A stretch of DNA of 64,000 nt, taken from the NCBI GenBank assembly GCA_964059195.1, contig CAXKWD010000009.1, forward strand, positions 84,727,432-84,791,431, written 5' to 3'. Positions 53,836 to 64,000 of the stretch are shown one piece after another (position 1 is the first letter of the stretch; the number at the start of each line of letters is the position of its first letter). Below the pieces are notes generated by a model. It did no database searches, was not told the origin of the DNA, and saw only the letters and a list, made by a program, of their open reading frames with translations. The DNA is from Ectobius pallidus (Eukaryota; Arthropoda; Insecta; Blattodea; Ectobiidae). The translations under genes and the position numbers were made by a program.

Positions 53836-54699
53836 CGAGGTGTGATAAAAAAAAATACGGTGAATAATTTTATTACAAACAAAGTAATAAGCTTACTTAG
53901 AATTTGAATTAGTCTCCTTCAAAGTACTGTCCTTGTCTAGCGATGCACTTGTCCCAACGTTGAATCCATGACTGGAAGCATTCCTGGAAGGCTTCTTTCG
54001 GAAGGGCGTTTTTTGCTGCTTTGTCGTGGCCATCTCAATGTCGGGAATGGTGTCAAAACGTTTTCCTTTTAGCACGATTTTTATTTTTAAAAAAAGAGCC
54101 AAAGTCACAGGGTGCTAAATCTGGTGAGTAAGGCGGATATGGAAAGACAGGAATACTTTTTCCGCCAAAAACTCGCGAATCAGAAGCGAGGTGTGGCACG
54201 ACGCGTTGCCGTGATGAAGAAGGAAGCCACTGGCCCATTTTCTGGTCTCTTTCTTAGATGTTCAGTTCTTTGGTAAGCGCTCAAGTAGTCATTCGCCTGT
54301 TTAAACGAACAAGGGCTGACACTTTCGGACGTTTTCATCTGTTTTTGAGGTCGACGGACGTCCCGACCCTTGACGCCTTCAACCGACTCATTTCCGCTTT
54401 TAAATCGCTCATACCGCTTGTAAACAGTCTTCTTAGTTGCCACATCATCGCCATCCACTGATTCCAACATATCATGAGCTTCTTTGGCATTTTTTGTAAC
54501 TTAAAACAAAACTTAATGTTGACGCGTTGTTCGAAATCCAGGATGCGCGACAAACACAGTCTGGAAGCTGACAAACGAGTCAGAACGTGTTCACACTTGA
54601 CCCAGCCTATCTCAATAGATCAGATATTAGATCAAATTGATGTAGCCTCAGCAGTTTCTCATAAAAAAATCATTCACCGTATTTTTTGATCACACCTTG
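53836..54699 (-). pseudogene. Mariner-like element with both ends, degenerate transposase
   Basis: Inverted ends CGAGGTGTGATAAAAAAA..TACGGTGAAT and ATTCACCGTATTTTTTGATC+ACACCTTG sit between TA dinucleotides (53834-53835, 54700-54701). The minus strand encodes, across frameshifts, an N-terminal helix-turn-helix region (DFEQRVNIKFCFKLQK, TVYKRYERFKSGNESVEGV) and a C-terminal region with PPYSPDLAPCDF, holding the third catalytic Asp. The middle section with the first two Asp residues is deleted: the unit is 864 bp against about 1.3 kb for full mariners. No functional protein is possible. Confidence 0.9.
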
Positions 54700-54701
54700 T
54701 A

Positions 54702-55480
54702 TATTGTTCGACCTTGAAATTCAGGTCTAAAAATATTGTGTTTGTATGCCTATGTATGAATTTCCCTCTCTCCCTAAATAACATAGCTCGAAAACGAAAA
54801 ATCTTATCACAGGTAATGTATCGAGAAATCCGACTTTTATCGATTCATACGCCGCGTGTTTGATATTGACCAATAACGTTGAGCAATTCCTCGGATATAG
54901 ACCAATCACAATCGTTGGGAAAACTTTCAAACACAAACATTGACAAATGAAACTCAAAATTATTTTCCCCCCTCTTTCTCTGTAAACCATGTTAATATCG
55001 ACTATTACCAGTATCTTCAAGCCGCGTCGTCATAACCACTGGTAAACGTACAACTACAGGTGCTTGCTATTGCCTTCTATGGTATAGCATGAGTTTTTAT
55101 TTACTTCTGAGTTTTCAATGCCCGAAGAAGAACGCGTGCTAAATGTTTCCCCCTTTCATGAAGAAGCTTGATTCCCACCCTGAGGTTAACTGTTTCTTGC
55201 TCAACACCCAATGGTTGGTATCGTGACAGTGGATTGACAGTTTTGGCCTCCAGATAGGTGAATAACTTTTTTCAGTTTTGTGGATTTACTCATTTTTTGC
55301 ATAACACCGTCCACCTAAAAACAGCTAAACAAATTTTTGAAAAAAAAAATTAATATTACAAAACAGAACTCTTTTACATATAGGTTTATATGTATGTTAG
55401 CCATTTAGAAATAGAAATAGATAGAAGAAATTAAGATGAAACAAATAAAATCAAAATAAGATAATTGAGTATGAGATACA
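54702..55480. other. Unassigned DNA
   Basis: No element ends or named protein motifs found. Confidence 0.45.
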
Positions 55481-55482
55481 TA

Positions 55483-56117
55483 CCGTATTATACGGACTAT
55501 AAGACGCTCCAAACCATAAGACGAACCTTGATTTTAGGATGGAAATTTAAAAGAAAAAAACTTAATGTGATTCTAAACAAAAAATTTAAAGGGAATAATA
55601 TAATTCATTCCATAAACAATTCTAACCTTGTACAATAAAATTAGTGCAAATTACTTTTAACTTAAAACCTGCGTTGTACGAAAATATCTTCTGTACAGGT
55701 GGCATCGCGTAAATTTTAACTGAACTGATTTTTCGTAAAAGACAGAAAATACTTTTACACCCTGTAACCCTCAATTCAGCATAAAGTAAGTGTAATGGGA
55801 CCAGGCTGTTTATAGGTCAATTGCCTTTATTTAAAACACCCGGTGGAGAAAAACTCCTTTCATATAAAAGAACTCAACATTCCCTTCTTTTCACATTGTA
55901 TACCTGGCTTCCAGCTATCCTCATTTTACGATTGTGACAAATCCACTGATGTACAGTCTGTCACAAAATTTGTAACTAATCGTGTATAACACCTTGTTTA
56001 TAACTGGTATTATTGGCAGTATTTACCATAATTATAATTTTTTTAGTGTACTTCGAACCATTAGACGCACCCAACTTTCAAGGTAAAAAAGTGCGTCTTA
56101 TGGTCCGTAAAATACGG
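55483..56117 (-). mobile_element. TA-flanked MITE (CCGTATTTTACGG ends), copy 2
   Basis: CCGTATTATACGGACTATAA and TTATGGTCCGTAAAATACGG lie between TA dinucleotides (55481-55482, 56118-56119). The interior is the reverse complement of the 28.1 kb copy (TATACCTGGCTTCCAGCTAT, GGTGGCATCGCGTAAATTTT). 635 against 650 bp, with many substitutions. Confidence 0.9.
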
Positions 56118-56119
56118 TA

Positions 56120-56690
56120 CACGTAAATGTTATTCGTGAAGTGTTAATATAATTGAGTTTCTATTGCTACTTGGCATGGTATTACCCCCAAGAGAATGAG
56201 TCCCTCTAAATCAATGTAATTACATCAGCTCAGGTACCTGTTGTATTAGCGACGTTATGAAGTATACTAGACACGTCTTGTCTGGCGTTATGAATGGCGT
56301 GTAGTTGTAGAGTGTCTACAGGTGAGAGCAAGGAGACGGATGGGCCTCTGGGGTGTACGTGTGTGCAATGTTTATGTTATACATTCAGTGCATAATCGAT
56401 GGGATTTGTTTAGTTTGTTATATGTACACTGACTCATTGTACGAGTTTTCCTGGTAGATATAAAGCTGCTCCCCAGGTATTCCTCATACATCATCTGAAT
56501 CTACTCTTCTTTCTGCCAACCTACAAACCTTTCTGCATTCACTCAGCATACTGTTTTGCCGTTGCAATAATTTCCACGTTATAGCAGTAAAATATTATGT
56601 GCTGTTCTCCAGCATGGTCGCATTGTAGACCACTTTTAAAAAATAAAACTTAGTATTTTATCATAACCTTCAGTGTTCGTCTTGAACTAT
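56120..56690. other. Unassigned DNA
   Basis: No recognised feature. Confidence 0.45.
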
Positions 56691-56693
56691 GAA

Positions 56694-56780
56694 CAACATA
56701 ATCTAGGATCTTTAAAATATCTTCAGTATAAGTATTTTTTAAATCATTTTTTAATTTTATTTTTCGTTAAATAATATATG

Positions 56781-56834
<54 letters not shown>

Positions 56835-56876
56835 ATACTTATACTGAAGATATTTCAAATATCCTAGATTATGTTA
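56694..56876. repeat. Inverted repeat with 48 bp arms around (TA)n
   Basis: AACATAATCTAGGATCTTTA..ATATCTTCAGTATAAGTATT+TTTTAA (56694-56742) is complementary, with few mismatches, to TTAAAAAATACTTATACTGA+AGATAT..ATCCTAGATTATGTT (56828-56876). The loop is mostly a TA microsatellite. It is a foldback or MITE-like structure; no duplication was identified. Confidence 0.85.
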
Positions 56877-57013
56877 TTCACATGATATTAACAAACACAC
56901 AGAAAAATAATCACTCAGAAATATCGATATTTGTGGAAGTTATCAGGGAAACGGCTGTTCAGTGCATGAAACATGGCAGACATTTTGAAACGATAATTAT
57001 CCGTAACTGTAAC

Positions 57014-57320
57014 CATAGGCGTACCGAGGGGGGGGGGTTTGGGGGTTTAAACCCCCCCCCCATTGATTAAAAAAAGAAAAATTGTATAGTTTTTTAAGTC
57101 TGCCCATAAATTACTTAATACAAGTATAAAGCGTGGGAAGCTTAAAACTCGTTATTTTGCGTCTTAATTTTTTAAATTTTCCGGGGAAGGGATCCCCGGA
57201 AGCTTAAAACTCGTTATTTTGCATCTTAATTTTTAAAATTTTCCGGGGGAGGACCCCCTCTCCCCCCCCCCCGCGGATGTTATAACCCCCCCCCATATGG
57301 TCGACCTGGTTATGCCTATG
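57014..57320 (+). mobile_element. G/C-rich hAT MITE with exact 8 bp duplication (2-unit copy)
   Basis: CATAGGCGTACCGAGG and GGTTATGCCTATG are the ends. ACTGTAAC flanks both sides exactly (57006-57013, 57321-57328). Next to the left end, long G-runs (GGGGGGGGTTTGGGGG) face C-runs across TTTAAA. Two internal units start GGAAGCTTAAAACTCGTTAT at 57136 and 57198. No coding capacity. Confidence 0.95.
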
Positions 57321-57328
57321 ACTGTAAC

Positions 57329-58185
57329 AGTTTGATTAATTTCGAAAATAGTATGCAATTGTAGAAACAGTAAATAAAGAGTATGTCAGATTGCAAGACT
57401 GTAGAGCAATTCATTGCTGAGAAAAAAAAATAATGAAATTCACATATTTCTCACCAATGAATTTCATCGAAAGCTGTATGTCCCTCCTTACAACAGCTTA
57501 AATTATTTAAGTTCCTCTTGTGTGAACATTCTGATTTCAGGGTGAAAAGTAATTTCAGAATTTTTTTTTTTTTTTTAATTGAAAGCTTTGGCTACTCGCA
57601 GCGGGTTTGCGATACCCATTCCAGAGTTTGAGAGTAGCAGAAGAATGGCTAGAAAGGGAAGATACATCTATAAAGATATATCCTGACAATAAAAAGAAAT
57701 GACTCCATATTCTTCTTGCGAAACAATATGCATACTCTCCAGTAGGATCTGTATGACCACTTATATGCATGCGACCGCAAAGAGTGGCTGTTGTAACAGC
57801 ACTCGACGGACAAAGGCAGATGATTGTGAGCTGGATGAAGCCAATAGGCAATCACTGTGTATAGCTCCCTCAGGTCACATACATACAATTCCTTCCTCAT
57901 ATCTTGGACCACTCGTAACTACTTTTGGATTCGCGAGCTTCCCATACCGTACGTCAGTTTTATCTCTGAATAAGAACCCTTCAAATTGCAATTACATTAG
58001 TATTGTAACTTCCCCTCAGGCATTGATAAGACTTCTTTCTTTCTTGTTTACTAGAAATATGATTTGACATTTTGTTCCTATTCGTTCCGTTCATTTTTCT
58101 CAAAGAATTTTTCTAATGCCCTTTTTCCTTAACTTCTTTCCTTACCAAATTTTTTTTATAAAATACTAGTGTCTACTTTATTTCA
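57329..58185. other. Unassigned DNA
   Basis: Overlapping open frames at 57555-58067 occur on both strands. None has a motif I recognise, and I do not treat them as genes. Confidence 0.4.
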
Positions 58186-58270
58186 TTTTCATGGAAACCA
58201 TTTTGTCTGAATTGCATTTTCATGGAAACTATTTTGTCTGAATTGTATTTTCATGGTAACCATTTTTCTT
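58184..58270 (+). repeat. Three-unit minisatellite (TTTTCATGGAAAC..)
   Basis: Units of about 36 bp: TTTTCATGGAAACCATTTTG+TCTGAATTG twice, then TTTTCATGGTAACCATTTTT. The third holds ATGGTAACCAT, a small palindrome resembling an RFX half-site pair. Confidence 0.8.
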
Positions 58271-58699
58271 AAACTTCAAAATTTCATAGCATGTTATTAT
58301 TAATAAGAAGAATAGTAGAGCGTAATAAAATATTCTAAATAAAGTTAATATTTTCGCGAAAAATGAAAACAGTTATTTGTCTTCATTTTTCGCAATAATT
58401 ATAATTATTAATAAATATTAAGAACATGGGTTTAAAAATTGAAACGCCGTCCATCCCACCAGCACGAGCGCAACTACAATATTCACTGCATAATGCTGAC
58501 TGATTCAAATTCCGGAAGTAGTGTTACTTCCTCTTGATGTTTCTCTGGTAAGGATAAAAACTTTGAAAGTGATTTTTCACTTGTACGAAGGACGATTAAC
58601 CGGCTAGTGTGTCAATAAATTTAAATTAAAAAAACTGTAGTTTACTTCAAGTCTTGCCAAAAAGTGGGTTGATACCAATTTGTTTCTCCCACTGGATTC

Positions 58700-58834
58700 T
58701 ACGGCACAGAAATAATATGTTCCACTGAACTTTCACCACAACCGGCGTTGTAGCCGTTTTTACTTTTCCCGTCCCGGTTGCCGTTTAATCCGAACTGCCG
58801 GGTTATCGAGTACCGAGTAGGCGGGATTCTACTG
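58700..58834. mobile_element. Tigger/pogo-like right end
   Basis: GTTATCGAGTACCGAGTAGG+CGGGATTCTACTG followed by TA (58835-58836) fits the outer end of a Tigger-like element (CAGTAGAATCCCGCCTAC inward). The left end was not found. The adjacent TA-containing sequence became the target-site duplication of the following SINE. Confidence 0.5.
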
Positions 58835-58841
58835 TATAATT

Positions 58842-59307
58842 CGTTCGTTCGTTCGTTTTCGTAGTTTTACCTCTCCCTTTTTTAGGATTTAAGCGACCCA
58901 AGCCACCCGGGCCTTACAGGGCCGCTACCTGTCGGGAGAGGAATTACCTTTGGATCACATACATACTTTTTTGACCAGACAAGGACATGGAGGGCCTCCC
59001 CGGATGAGTGATCAGCCCAATGCCGGGGCCACCTCCGAGACAACACGAACACATAGGACGATACACACCATTCACACACACACACTCACTCACTCACTCA
59101 GAACAAGGCGAGGATGAGGATGAAGATGATAATGACGGCCAGATGATATCCGGGGACCACAAGGGCCTAAAGTTACCTGACATTTGTCTCATAGGTGAGG
59201 GAAAACCCCGGAAAAAACCTCACCTAGGTAACTTGTCCCGACCAGGAATCGAACCCGGGCCCGCTGCGTGAGAGGATTGGACGCATCCCCTGAGCCACAG
59301 CGGTGGA
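58842..59307 (-). mobile_element. Long tRNA-headed SINE, family B, copy 2, minus strand
   Basis: On the minus strand the head TCCACCGCTGTGGCTCAGGG (box A GTGGCTCAGGG) and CCCGGGTTCGATTCCTGG (box B) is followed by the same body as the 30.7 kb copy and an (AACG)n tail. CTACTGTATAATT, 13 bp, flanks it exactly (58829-58841, 59308-59320). It is inserted at the outer border of a Tigger-like end. A CA-rich stretch inside (59071-59100) expanded relative to the other copy. Confidence 0.95.
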
Positions 59308-59320
59308 CTACTGTATAATT

Positions 59321-59490
59321 ATGATTATTAATAAATTATAATAATTATTAATAATTTATTATTATAATTATTACACCTTCGTAACCTGTACTCTTCGATA
59401 ACTCCGGATTTCGCCACATCGCAGTTTCTAACGGAGCACGGATCATTCTTAGCATATCTAGCTAGATTTAATTTAGCAGAAGATTCATTA
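59321..59490. other. AT-rich palindromic stretch
   Basis: ATAATTATTAATAATTTATT and neighbours (59330-59372) form short overlapping AT palindromes. Confidence 0.5.
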
Positions 59491-59496
59491 TATTGC

Positions 59497-59708
59497 TGCG
59501 AGAACTGTGACTTTCCATGTACCATGTTTTATATACGTGTGCCAGACATGAGGAGGCCAGGAACATGCCCAGAGCGGCTGCGATGACTGAAGACGAACCC
59601 TGGGCCCCGGACTTAACCTTCTGGGTAAGGAAGAACAACTTCAAGGTACTCGAAACTTTTGCACAGAAAGTTCTTGATGACGGGCGAGAACAGGACGAGG
59701 AAGACTGA
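59497..59708 (+). pseudogene. C-terminus of a non-LTR retrotransposon (zinc-knuckle region), probable
   Basis: One frame reads CENCDFP, and after a frameshift the next reads MYHVLYTCARHEEARNM and continues to KVLETFAQKVLDDGREQDEE-D-stop at 59706-59708. Together these give C-x2-C..H-x4-C, the zinc-knuckle pattern near the C-terminus of many non-LTR polyproteins. G+C is higher than in the flanks. A UTR-like region follows. Only the last ~65 codons are present, and the frameshift means it is not functional. A cellular exon is the alternative. Confidence 0.5.
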
Positions 59709-59956
59709 AGACTGAAAAACAAGGGTGAATAAGTGTAGTGTGAAGAACTGTATCATTTTTGTTTTCTCACTTGTTTTTGTATATTCAGGACTGTAATTGT
59801 GTTTGTAACAAAGGACGAAAGAAACACCCCACAGCCAAATGAAAAGAAACAGTTGAGTAATAAATGTACATACAAATTGTAAATGTACAACATGTAGCTT
59901 GTCTAGGGCTATAGCCTACGGGACCCCAGGGACCCTGGCCAATAAAAAAATTAAAA

Positions 59957-60235
59957 ATGCACTCTTCGACGAATATAGTAAGGGTAATTAAATCACGGAG
60001 GATAAAATGGGCTGGACATGTTGTGCACATGGGGGAGGAAAGACATATCTAAAAAATATTGACTGGGAGACCTGAAGGAAAAAGACCACTTAGAAGATCT
60101 AGATGTAGGTGGGAGGACAATATTAGGATATATTTAAGGGAAGCAGGATTTTTGAGGGTTGGAGGGAGATGGCACAGAATAGGGTTGAATGGTGGGCACA
60201 GGTAAGCGCGGCAATGAACCTCCGGGTTCCATCAA
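59957..60235 (+). pseudogene. Non-LTR retrotransposon 3' end, same family as 42.7 kb
   Basis: The plus strand reads IVRVIKSRRIKWAGHVVHMG, an in-frame stop, KILTGRPEGKRPLRRSRCRW, EDNIRIYLREAGF and, after small shifts, SAAMNLRVPS. The nucleotide sequence matches the minus-strand fragment at 42.68-42.97 kb (GTGGGAGGACAATATTAGGA; GGTAAGCGCGGCAATGAACC). It is 5'-truncated and carries a stop plus frameshifts. Confidence 0.9.
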
Positions 60236-60239
60236 AGAT

Positions 60240-60928
60240 ATACTGTTCCTTTAGCTTTCTTAGGAATTGTCTATTGCCAAAGTACTTTTTGCGGAGAAGA
60301 AAGAAAATTAATTCTTACATGCTAGTCATTGGTCATAATATGCAATAACGTTTCTACAATTTTTTTTTTAGATAATAGGCTACATATCAAAAATTAAAAT
60401 AACGCTTTTTACATGTTTTCCCTCTTCAAGTTCCAAATAAGTTAATTTTTACACTTTTGTTATAAATTATACAACTTATTTTCAGTTTATATTGAATTTT
60501 TAACTCGAACTGTGCAATAAATTCCATTCTTAATGGTATGTCTAAAGAGCAATATGTCGTGTCCTCGTTAAAATAATTCCTTGGGCTTTCCGGGGAAACT
60601 AATTAGTTTGGTCCAAACTTCATTATCCAGTGACAAAAGAAAATCCAGTTCTTTGAATGACTACGAGAGGGATGCATAAACTAGCGGGCCCAGTTTCTAC
60701 GTATCGGTAATACCATGGGAATTCATCTCAGTTTCGTTGTTCTGTGGCTGTGTTTCTCAAGTGTATAATGTGGAATGCTGAAAATAAACGGTAATTCATT
60801 ATGAAGCTTTGTAAAATGTACACACTGACATTCTGATGTAAAACAGCGTACTACATAACAGTGATAGTAATATGGGTCCGAATTGTAGGCCTTTATATTC
60901 TCGTGTACTGTTTGGTCCTTGTTATTTG
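60240..60928. other. Unassigned AT-rich DNA
   Basis: No recognised feature. Confidence 0.45.
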
Positions 60929-60936
60929 ATCATGAT

Positions 60937-61490
60937 CAGAGCCCGGATTCTGATGACATGTCATCTTTTTATTGATGCTGCATAGACATTGCCAACTTGT
61001 AGATAAATCGTAATCTTAGACTCTAGTTTATAGAAATGCATTTTTATTAGGTCATTTTTTGTCATTTCGTGCAATTTTATATTTTTAGGACATTTATTTC
61101 ATTTTTACGTAATTATTTTGTCATTTTCATGTCATTTGCTTCCTTATTTTGTCATTTTCATGCATTTATTTTAAATAAATGACTAAGTTACTATAATGCA
61201 ACATTTTTTGTACAATCTACTTTAAAAACATTTTTCCTACTTTTCTTCTCAAATGTTCCCATCAAGAATAGAGTTTTTAGACCTACAACATCCTTTCTAT
61301 ATTTACAGTTTTTGCAATTACGTACACATTAGTCTAGCCTATATCTTTGTGTGCACAATAATAATTTTTATAAATGAAGTATCAGTTTTTAGGTCATTCT
61401 TTGTAATTATTAAGTCATTTACTTTAAAATTTAGGGTCATTTTATAGGTCATTTTTCAAACAATTTTAGGTCATCAGAATCCGGGCCCTG
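60937..61490. mobile_element. hAT-type MITE with many GTCATTT repeats
   Basis: Ends CAGAGCCCGGATTCTGATGA and TCATCAGAATCCGGGCCCTG are complementary except at one position. ATCATGAT and ATCGTGAT (60929-60936, 61491-61498) match at 7 of 8. GTCAT occurs more than ten times inside, mostly as GGTCATTTT or TGTCATTTTCATG, consistent with subterminal transposase-binding sites that have spread through the interior. Non-coding. Confidence 0.85.
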
Positions 61491-61499
61491 ATCGTGATC

Positions 61500-62640
61500 A
61501 TTGATGAGTGGGAATACGAATAAATAGGCCTATAATTCTGTATAATAGGTGAGATATTTAAGAAAATTGCCTACTTAAATGGAATTGGCGATTTTATAAT
61601 AGAGCCTATTTTCTGATCTTTACTGCCTACTTCCTAAAAATTAGAGGCTATTTTAGGCACCTAAAATTTAATTTTATGAACCTAGAAAGTAACATAAAAC
61701 TTCGAAGTCTACTTATAAGTCGCTCATTTAATATAAAAACCTAGGATTTAAGTCTTGTCTCGCTGATAATGCAACTTTGAACGAGGCTAAGACAACTGAA
61801 TGCGCACTACTGCACTACATCCTTGTATTCTGTGCAGGAATATATTAGGGGTAGAGGAATTATGTGAATGTCTCACATCAATTTTTTTTCGTAAAATTAT
61901 CTGAAGGGTAATTATAAGCTAGCGTCTCTTCCACATATTCAGACTTGTCTGGCGAACAACAAGGCTTTTCTGTGCAGCGAAGGCAATTGAAAGTCCTAAC
62001 CTACTCTGTCGGAATGAGAAGTGAAAAAATTGCAAAATATATGCTTAGGATAGAGAAAGTCTTGCCAGAGTTCAAATAAATTTTCACCCACTGTATTGGA
62101 ATAGACTAATATTAAAATTAAGTACGCCCTATTGAGAACCCGGCTTTTAACCAACCCCATATAAAACAATTGAACAGACAATTAATTTAAGCCAATAGTA
62201 CAGTAGCTTGAATGCAAAATTAACATAATACGAACGTTGTGACTATTTCAGATATAAACACGGAATACATCTTAATAGATTCCCTTTCTTAATGGCTGTG
62301 TCTAAATTAAGAATCCAGGGTATCTGCGAAGAAAATCTTTTACATTGACATTGGAAAGGGAAGAGTAACAAAAACAAGAGAGAGTTCGTAAGCAATAGAA
62401 TAACATAACACAATAACATAAGTTACATGTCTTATAAAATGCCTCGCCCTAACTCGTGTTTCATTTCCATCGTCTTTTTTCCCAACTCACATATCCAGAA
62501 TTCCATTCATGACCTACTCGTATATTCCACTTTTAAATTGAAATTACACTTTTAACTTAATTTTTTTGCGAGCGTCCGAATGGATGCCACCTAGGCCTAT
62601 ATATTTTTATGCTTGTTCTGTAAAAGGTTGCATTTATTAA
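61500..62640. other. Unassigned, with a decayed repeat fragment
   Basis: 61890-62060 (TTATCTGAAGGGTAATTATA; GGAATGAGAAGTGAAAAAAT; AGGATAGAGAAAGT) resembles pieces of family X and the 16 kb units. The rest is featureless. Confidence 0.4.
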
Positions 62641-62651
62641 GTGCAAGAGTG

Positions 62652-63048
62652 CATAGGCGTACCGAGGGGGGGGGGTTTGGGGGTTTGAACCCCCCCATTG
62701 ATTAAAAAAAGGAAAATTGTATAATTTTTTAAAGTCTGCCCATAAATTACTTAATACAAGTATAAAGCGTGGGAAGCTTAAAACTCGTTATTTTGCGTCT
62801 TAATTTTTAAAATTTTCCGGGGGAGGATCCCCGGAAGCTTAAAACTCGTTATTTTGCCTCCTTAATTTTTAAAATTTTCCGGGGGGGGGGGGACCCCTGG
62901 AAGCTTAAAACTCGTTATTTTGCATCTTAATTTTTTAAATTTTCCGGGGGAGGACCCCCGGACCCCCCTCTCCCTGGGGGGTATTCCATACCCCCAGACC
63001 CCGCGGATGTTATAACCCCCCCATATGGTCGGCCTGGTTACGCCTATG
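62652..63048 (+). mobile_element. G/C-rich hAT MITE with exact 8 bp duplication (3-unit copy)
   Basis: CATAGGCGTACCGAGGGGGG and GGCCTGGTTACGCCTATG, flanked exactly by CAAGAGTG (62644-62651, 63049-63056). Three internal units start at 62772, 62833 and 62899 (spacings 61 and 66 bp), one more than in the other two copies. This is the most intact of the three members. Confidence 0.95.
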
Positions 63049-63056
63049 CAAGAGTG

Positions 63057-64000
63057 GTACTTTATAAGAGTAGATGGTGGACGGGTGATCTACTTATAGC
63101 TTTTAACCTATAACCGATGGGAGAATCCAAGAAGTTCGAATATTTAATTTTTTTACCCTCCAAAAGAAACTTGATGTTTTGACTGAGTATTTATACGCCT
63201 TCAGATGTTTTGACAAAAGTAAATTAATATTGCTGACGAGAGGATGTTTTTGTAAATCCGTTCTGTTAATATTCTGGTTATCTCTATTAGGCTATTTCTT
63301 CACATATGCTTATCAAACTCCTTAAAAAAACCATCATCTAAAACTCAATAGTTTCTAAATATGGCCTATTAACTCCATATGGCACTTCGTTTTATCAGTT
63401 TCAAAAGAGCCCGTTCTTCTCACTGATGCCAGTGTTGTGAGTACAACGTATTGGTAAATAAGTACAGTATTGTGCTAGCAAAAGCGCCCGTTCTTCTTAA
63501 GGATACCAATGACGTTCCATACGCTTCGTGGAATTACTCTACTGAAAAATCCCCGGCGGTAGTGGACCACTGTATAGTCATAGGGAATCCCACGAGAAAT
63601 TACGAGTTACTGAAAAATTTACGAGAACGAAGATCGAGCAAATTTATCTGATGAAACTCATAATCTCGACTGGGATTTATTAAGAAATAAAATATAATGG
63701 ATCATGTCAATAATTTTGTTCTTACTTAGTTATCAGTATTCTTTCAGCTGTGAGATCACGGCATACTAAATGAAAGGACAGTCGATGAATCTATTCGAGT
63801 TACCAATGCTACCAGTAGTGCGTATCACAAGATAGAGAGCGTCGTTGTCGTTGCTAACATAAGAACACTATAAAAGTACACGCACTGATTTGCATCTAAT
63901 TGGAATTTTGTTTTTAATCATTGTACATTTATATTACGTATTTCAATTTCTAAACAAATTACGTTGTATAAAATATGTCTTTTCCTGTTCATTCACATAT
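63057..64000. other. Unassigned; open stretch 63451-63653
   Basis: A plus-strand frame (63451-63653, starting TTG) encodes about 66 residues with balanced composition (SPAVVDHCIVIGNPTRNYEL..LRERRSSKFI) ending in a TGA. No splice sites or family could be assigned; it may be a decayed coding fragment. Confidence 0.3.

Noticed and set aside
57555..58067. Overlapping frames of 87-122 codons on both strands
   Set aside because: Mutually antisense, no recognisable motifs, and only moderate length in a low-stop stretch.
63451..63653. 66-codon protein-coding gene
   Set aside because: It starts at TTG, has no promoter or splice support, and no family is recognised; kept only as an unassigned open stretch.

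Overview
This window looks like gene-poor, AT-rich insect nuclear DNA. A cockroach-type (Blattodea) genome is my best guess, inferred from the mix of mariner, hAT, Tigger/pogo-like and Harbinger-like elements, several tRNA-headed SINE families and abundant simple repeats. I cannot prove the species. No complete protein-coding gene, rRNA, canonical tRNA, CRISPR array or bacterial operon is visible. The coding remnants are three broken mariner transposases and four 3' fragments of non-LTR retrotransposons. Two short stretches could be exons, and one 0.3 kb stretch is open on both strands.

Layout. 1-7.1 kb: a retroelement C-terminus with a (TAA)n tail, SINE pieces, a possible first exon at 4.07 kb, a ~680 bp imperfect palindrome (4371-5050), the first head-to-head tRNA-like palindrome (6184-6576) and an inverted mariner remnant. 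7.1-16.4 kb: a CGATA-rich MITE in a TA microsatellite, a deleted mariner, a hAT MITE with an exact 8 bp duplication, and a nest of related non-coding repeats. 18-27 kb: two more palindromic tRNA-like elements, a Tigger-like element, SINEs and TA-, TTA- and hAT-type MITEs. 28-43 kb: a TA-flanked MITE, G/C-rich hAT MITEs, long tRNA SINEs, a both-strand-open stretch with a perfect X-box palindrome, and a reverse-transcriptase fragment. 45-54 kb: three more CGATA elements, a CCAAT x4 plus TATA promoter-like block followed by repeated 3' splice-site-like modules, and a mariner with intact ends. 55-64 kb: a second copy of the TA-flanked MITE, two G/C-rich hAT MITEs, a SINE inserted at a Tigger-like end, retroelement 3' ends and a GTCAT-rich hAT MITE.

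Two results stand out. (1) Three elements carry two outward-facing tRNA-like heads around a spacer and are bounded by target-site duplications of about 9 to 13 bp. They belong to two unrelated tRNA-like families, and two of them share the same spacer, so the palindrome appears to move as one unit. All these heads have C instead of T at position 33. (2) The promoter-like block at 48.03-48.16 kb is followed by five units ending in pyrimidine tract plus AG, an arrangement I do not recognise. In addition, the octamer TAGGCCTA occurs about 15 times, well above a rough composition-based expectation. All counts, alignments and boundaries were made by eye.
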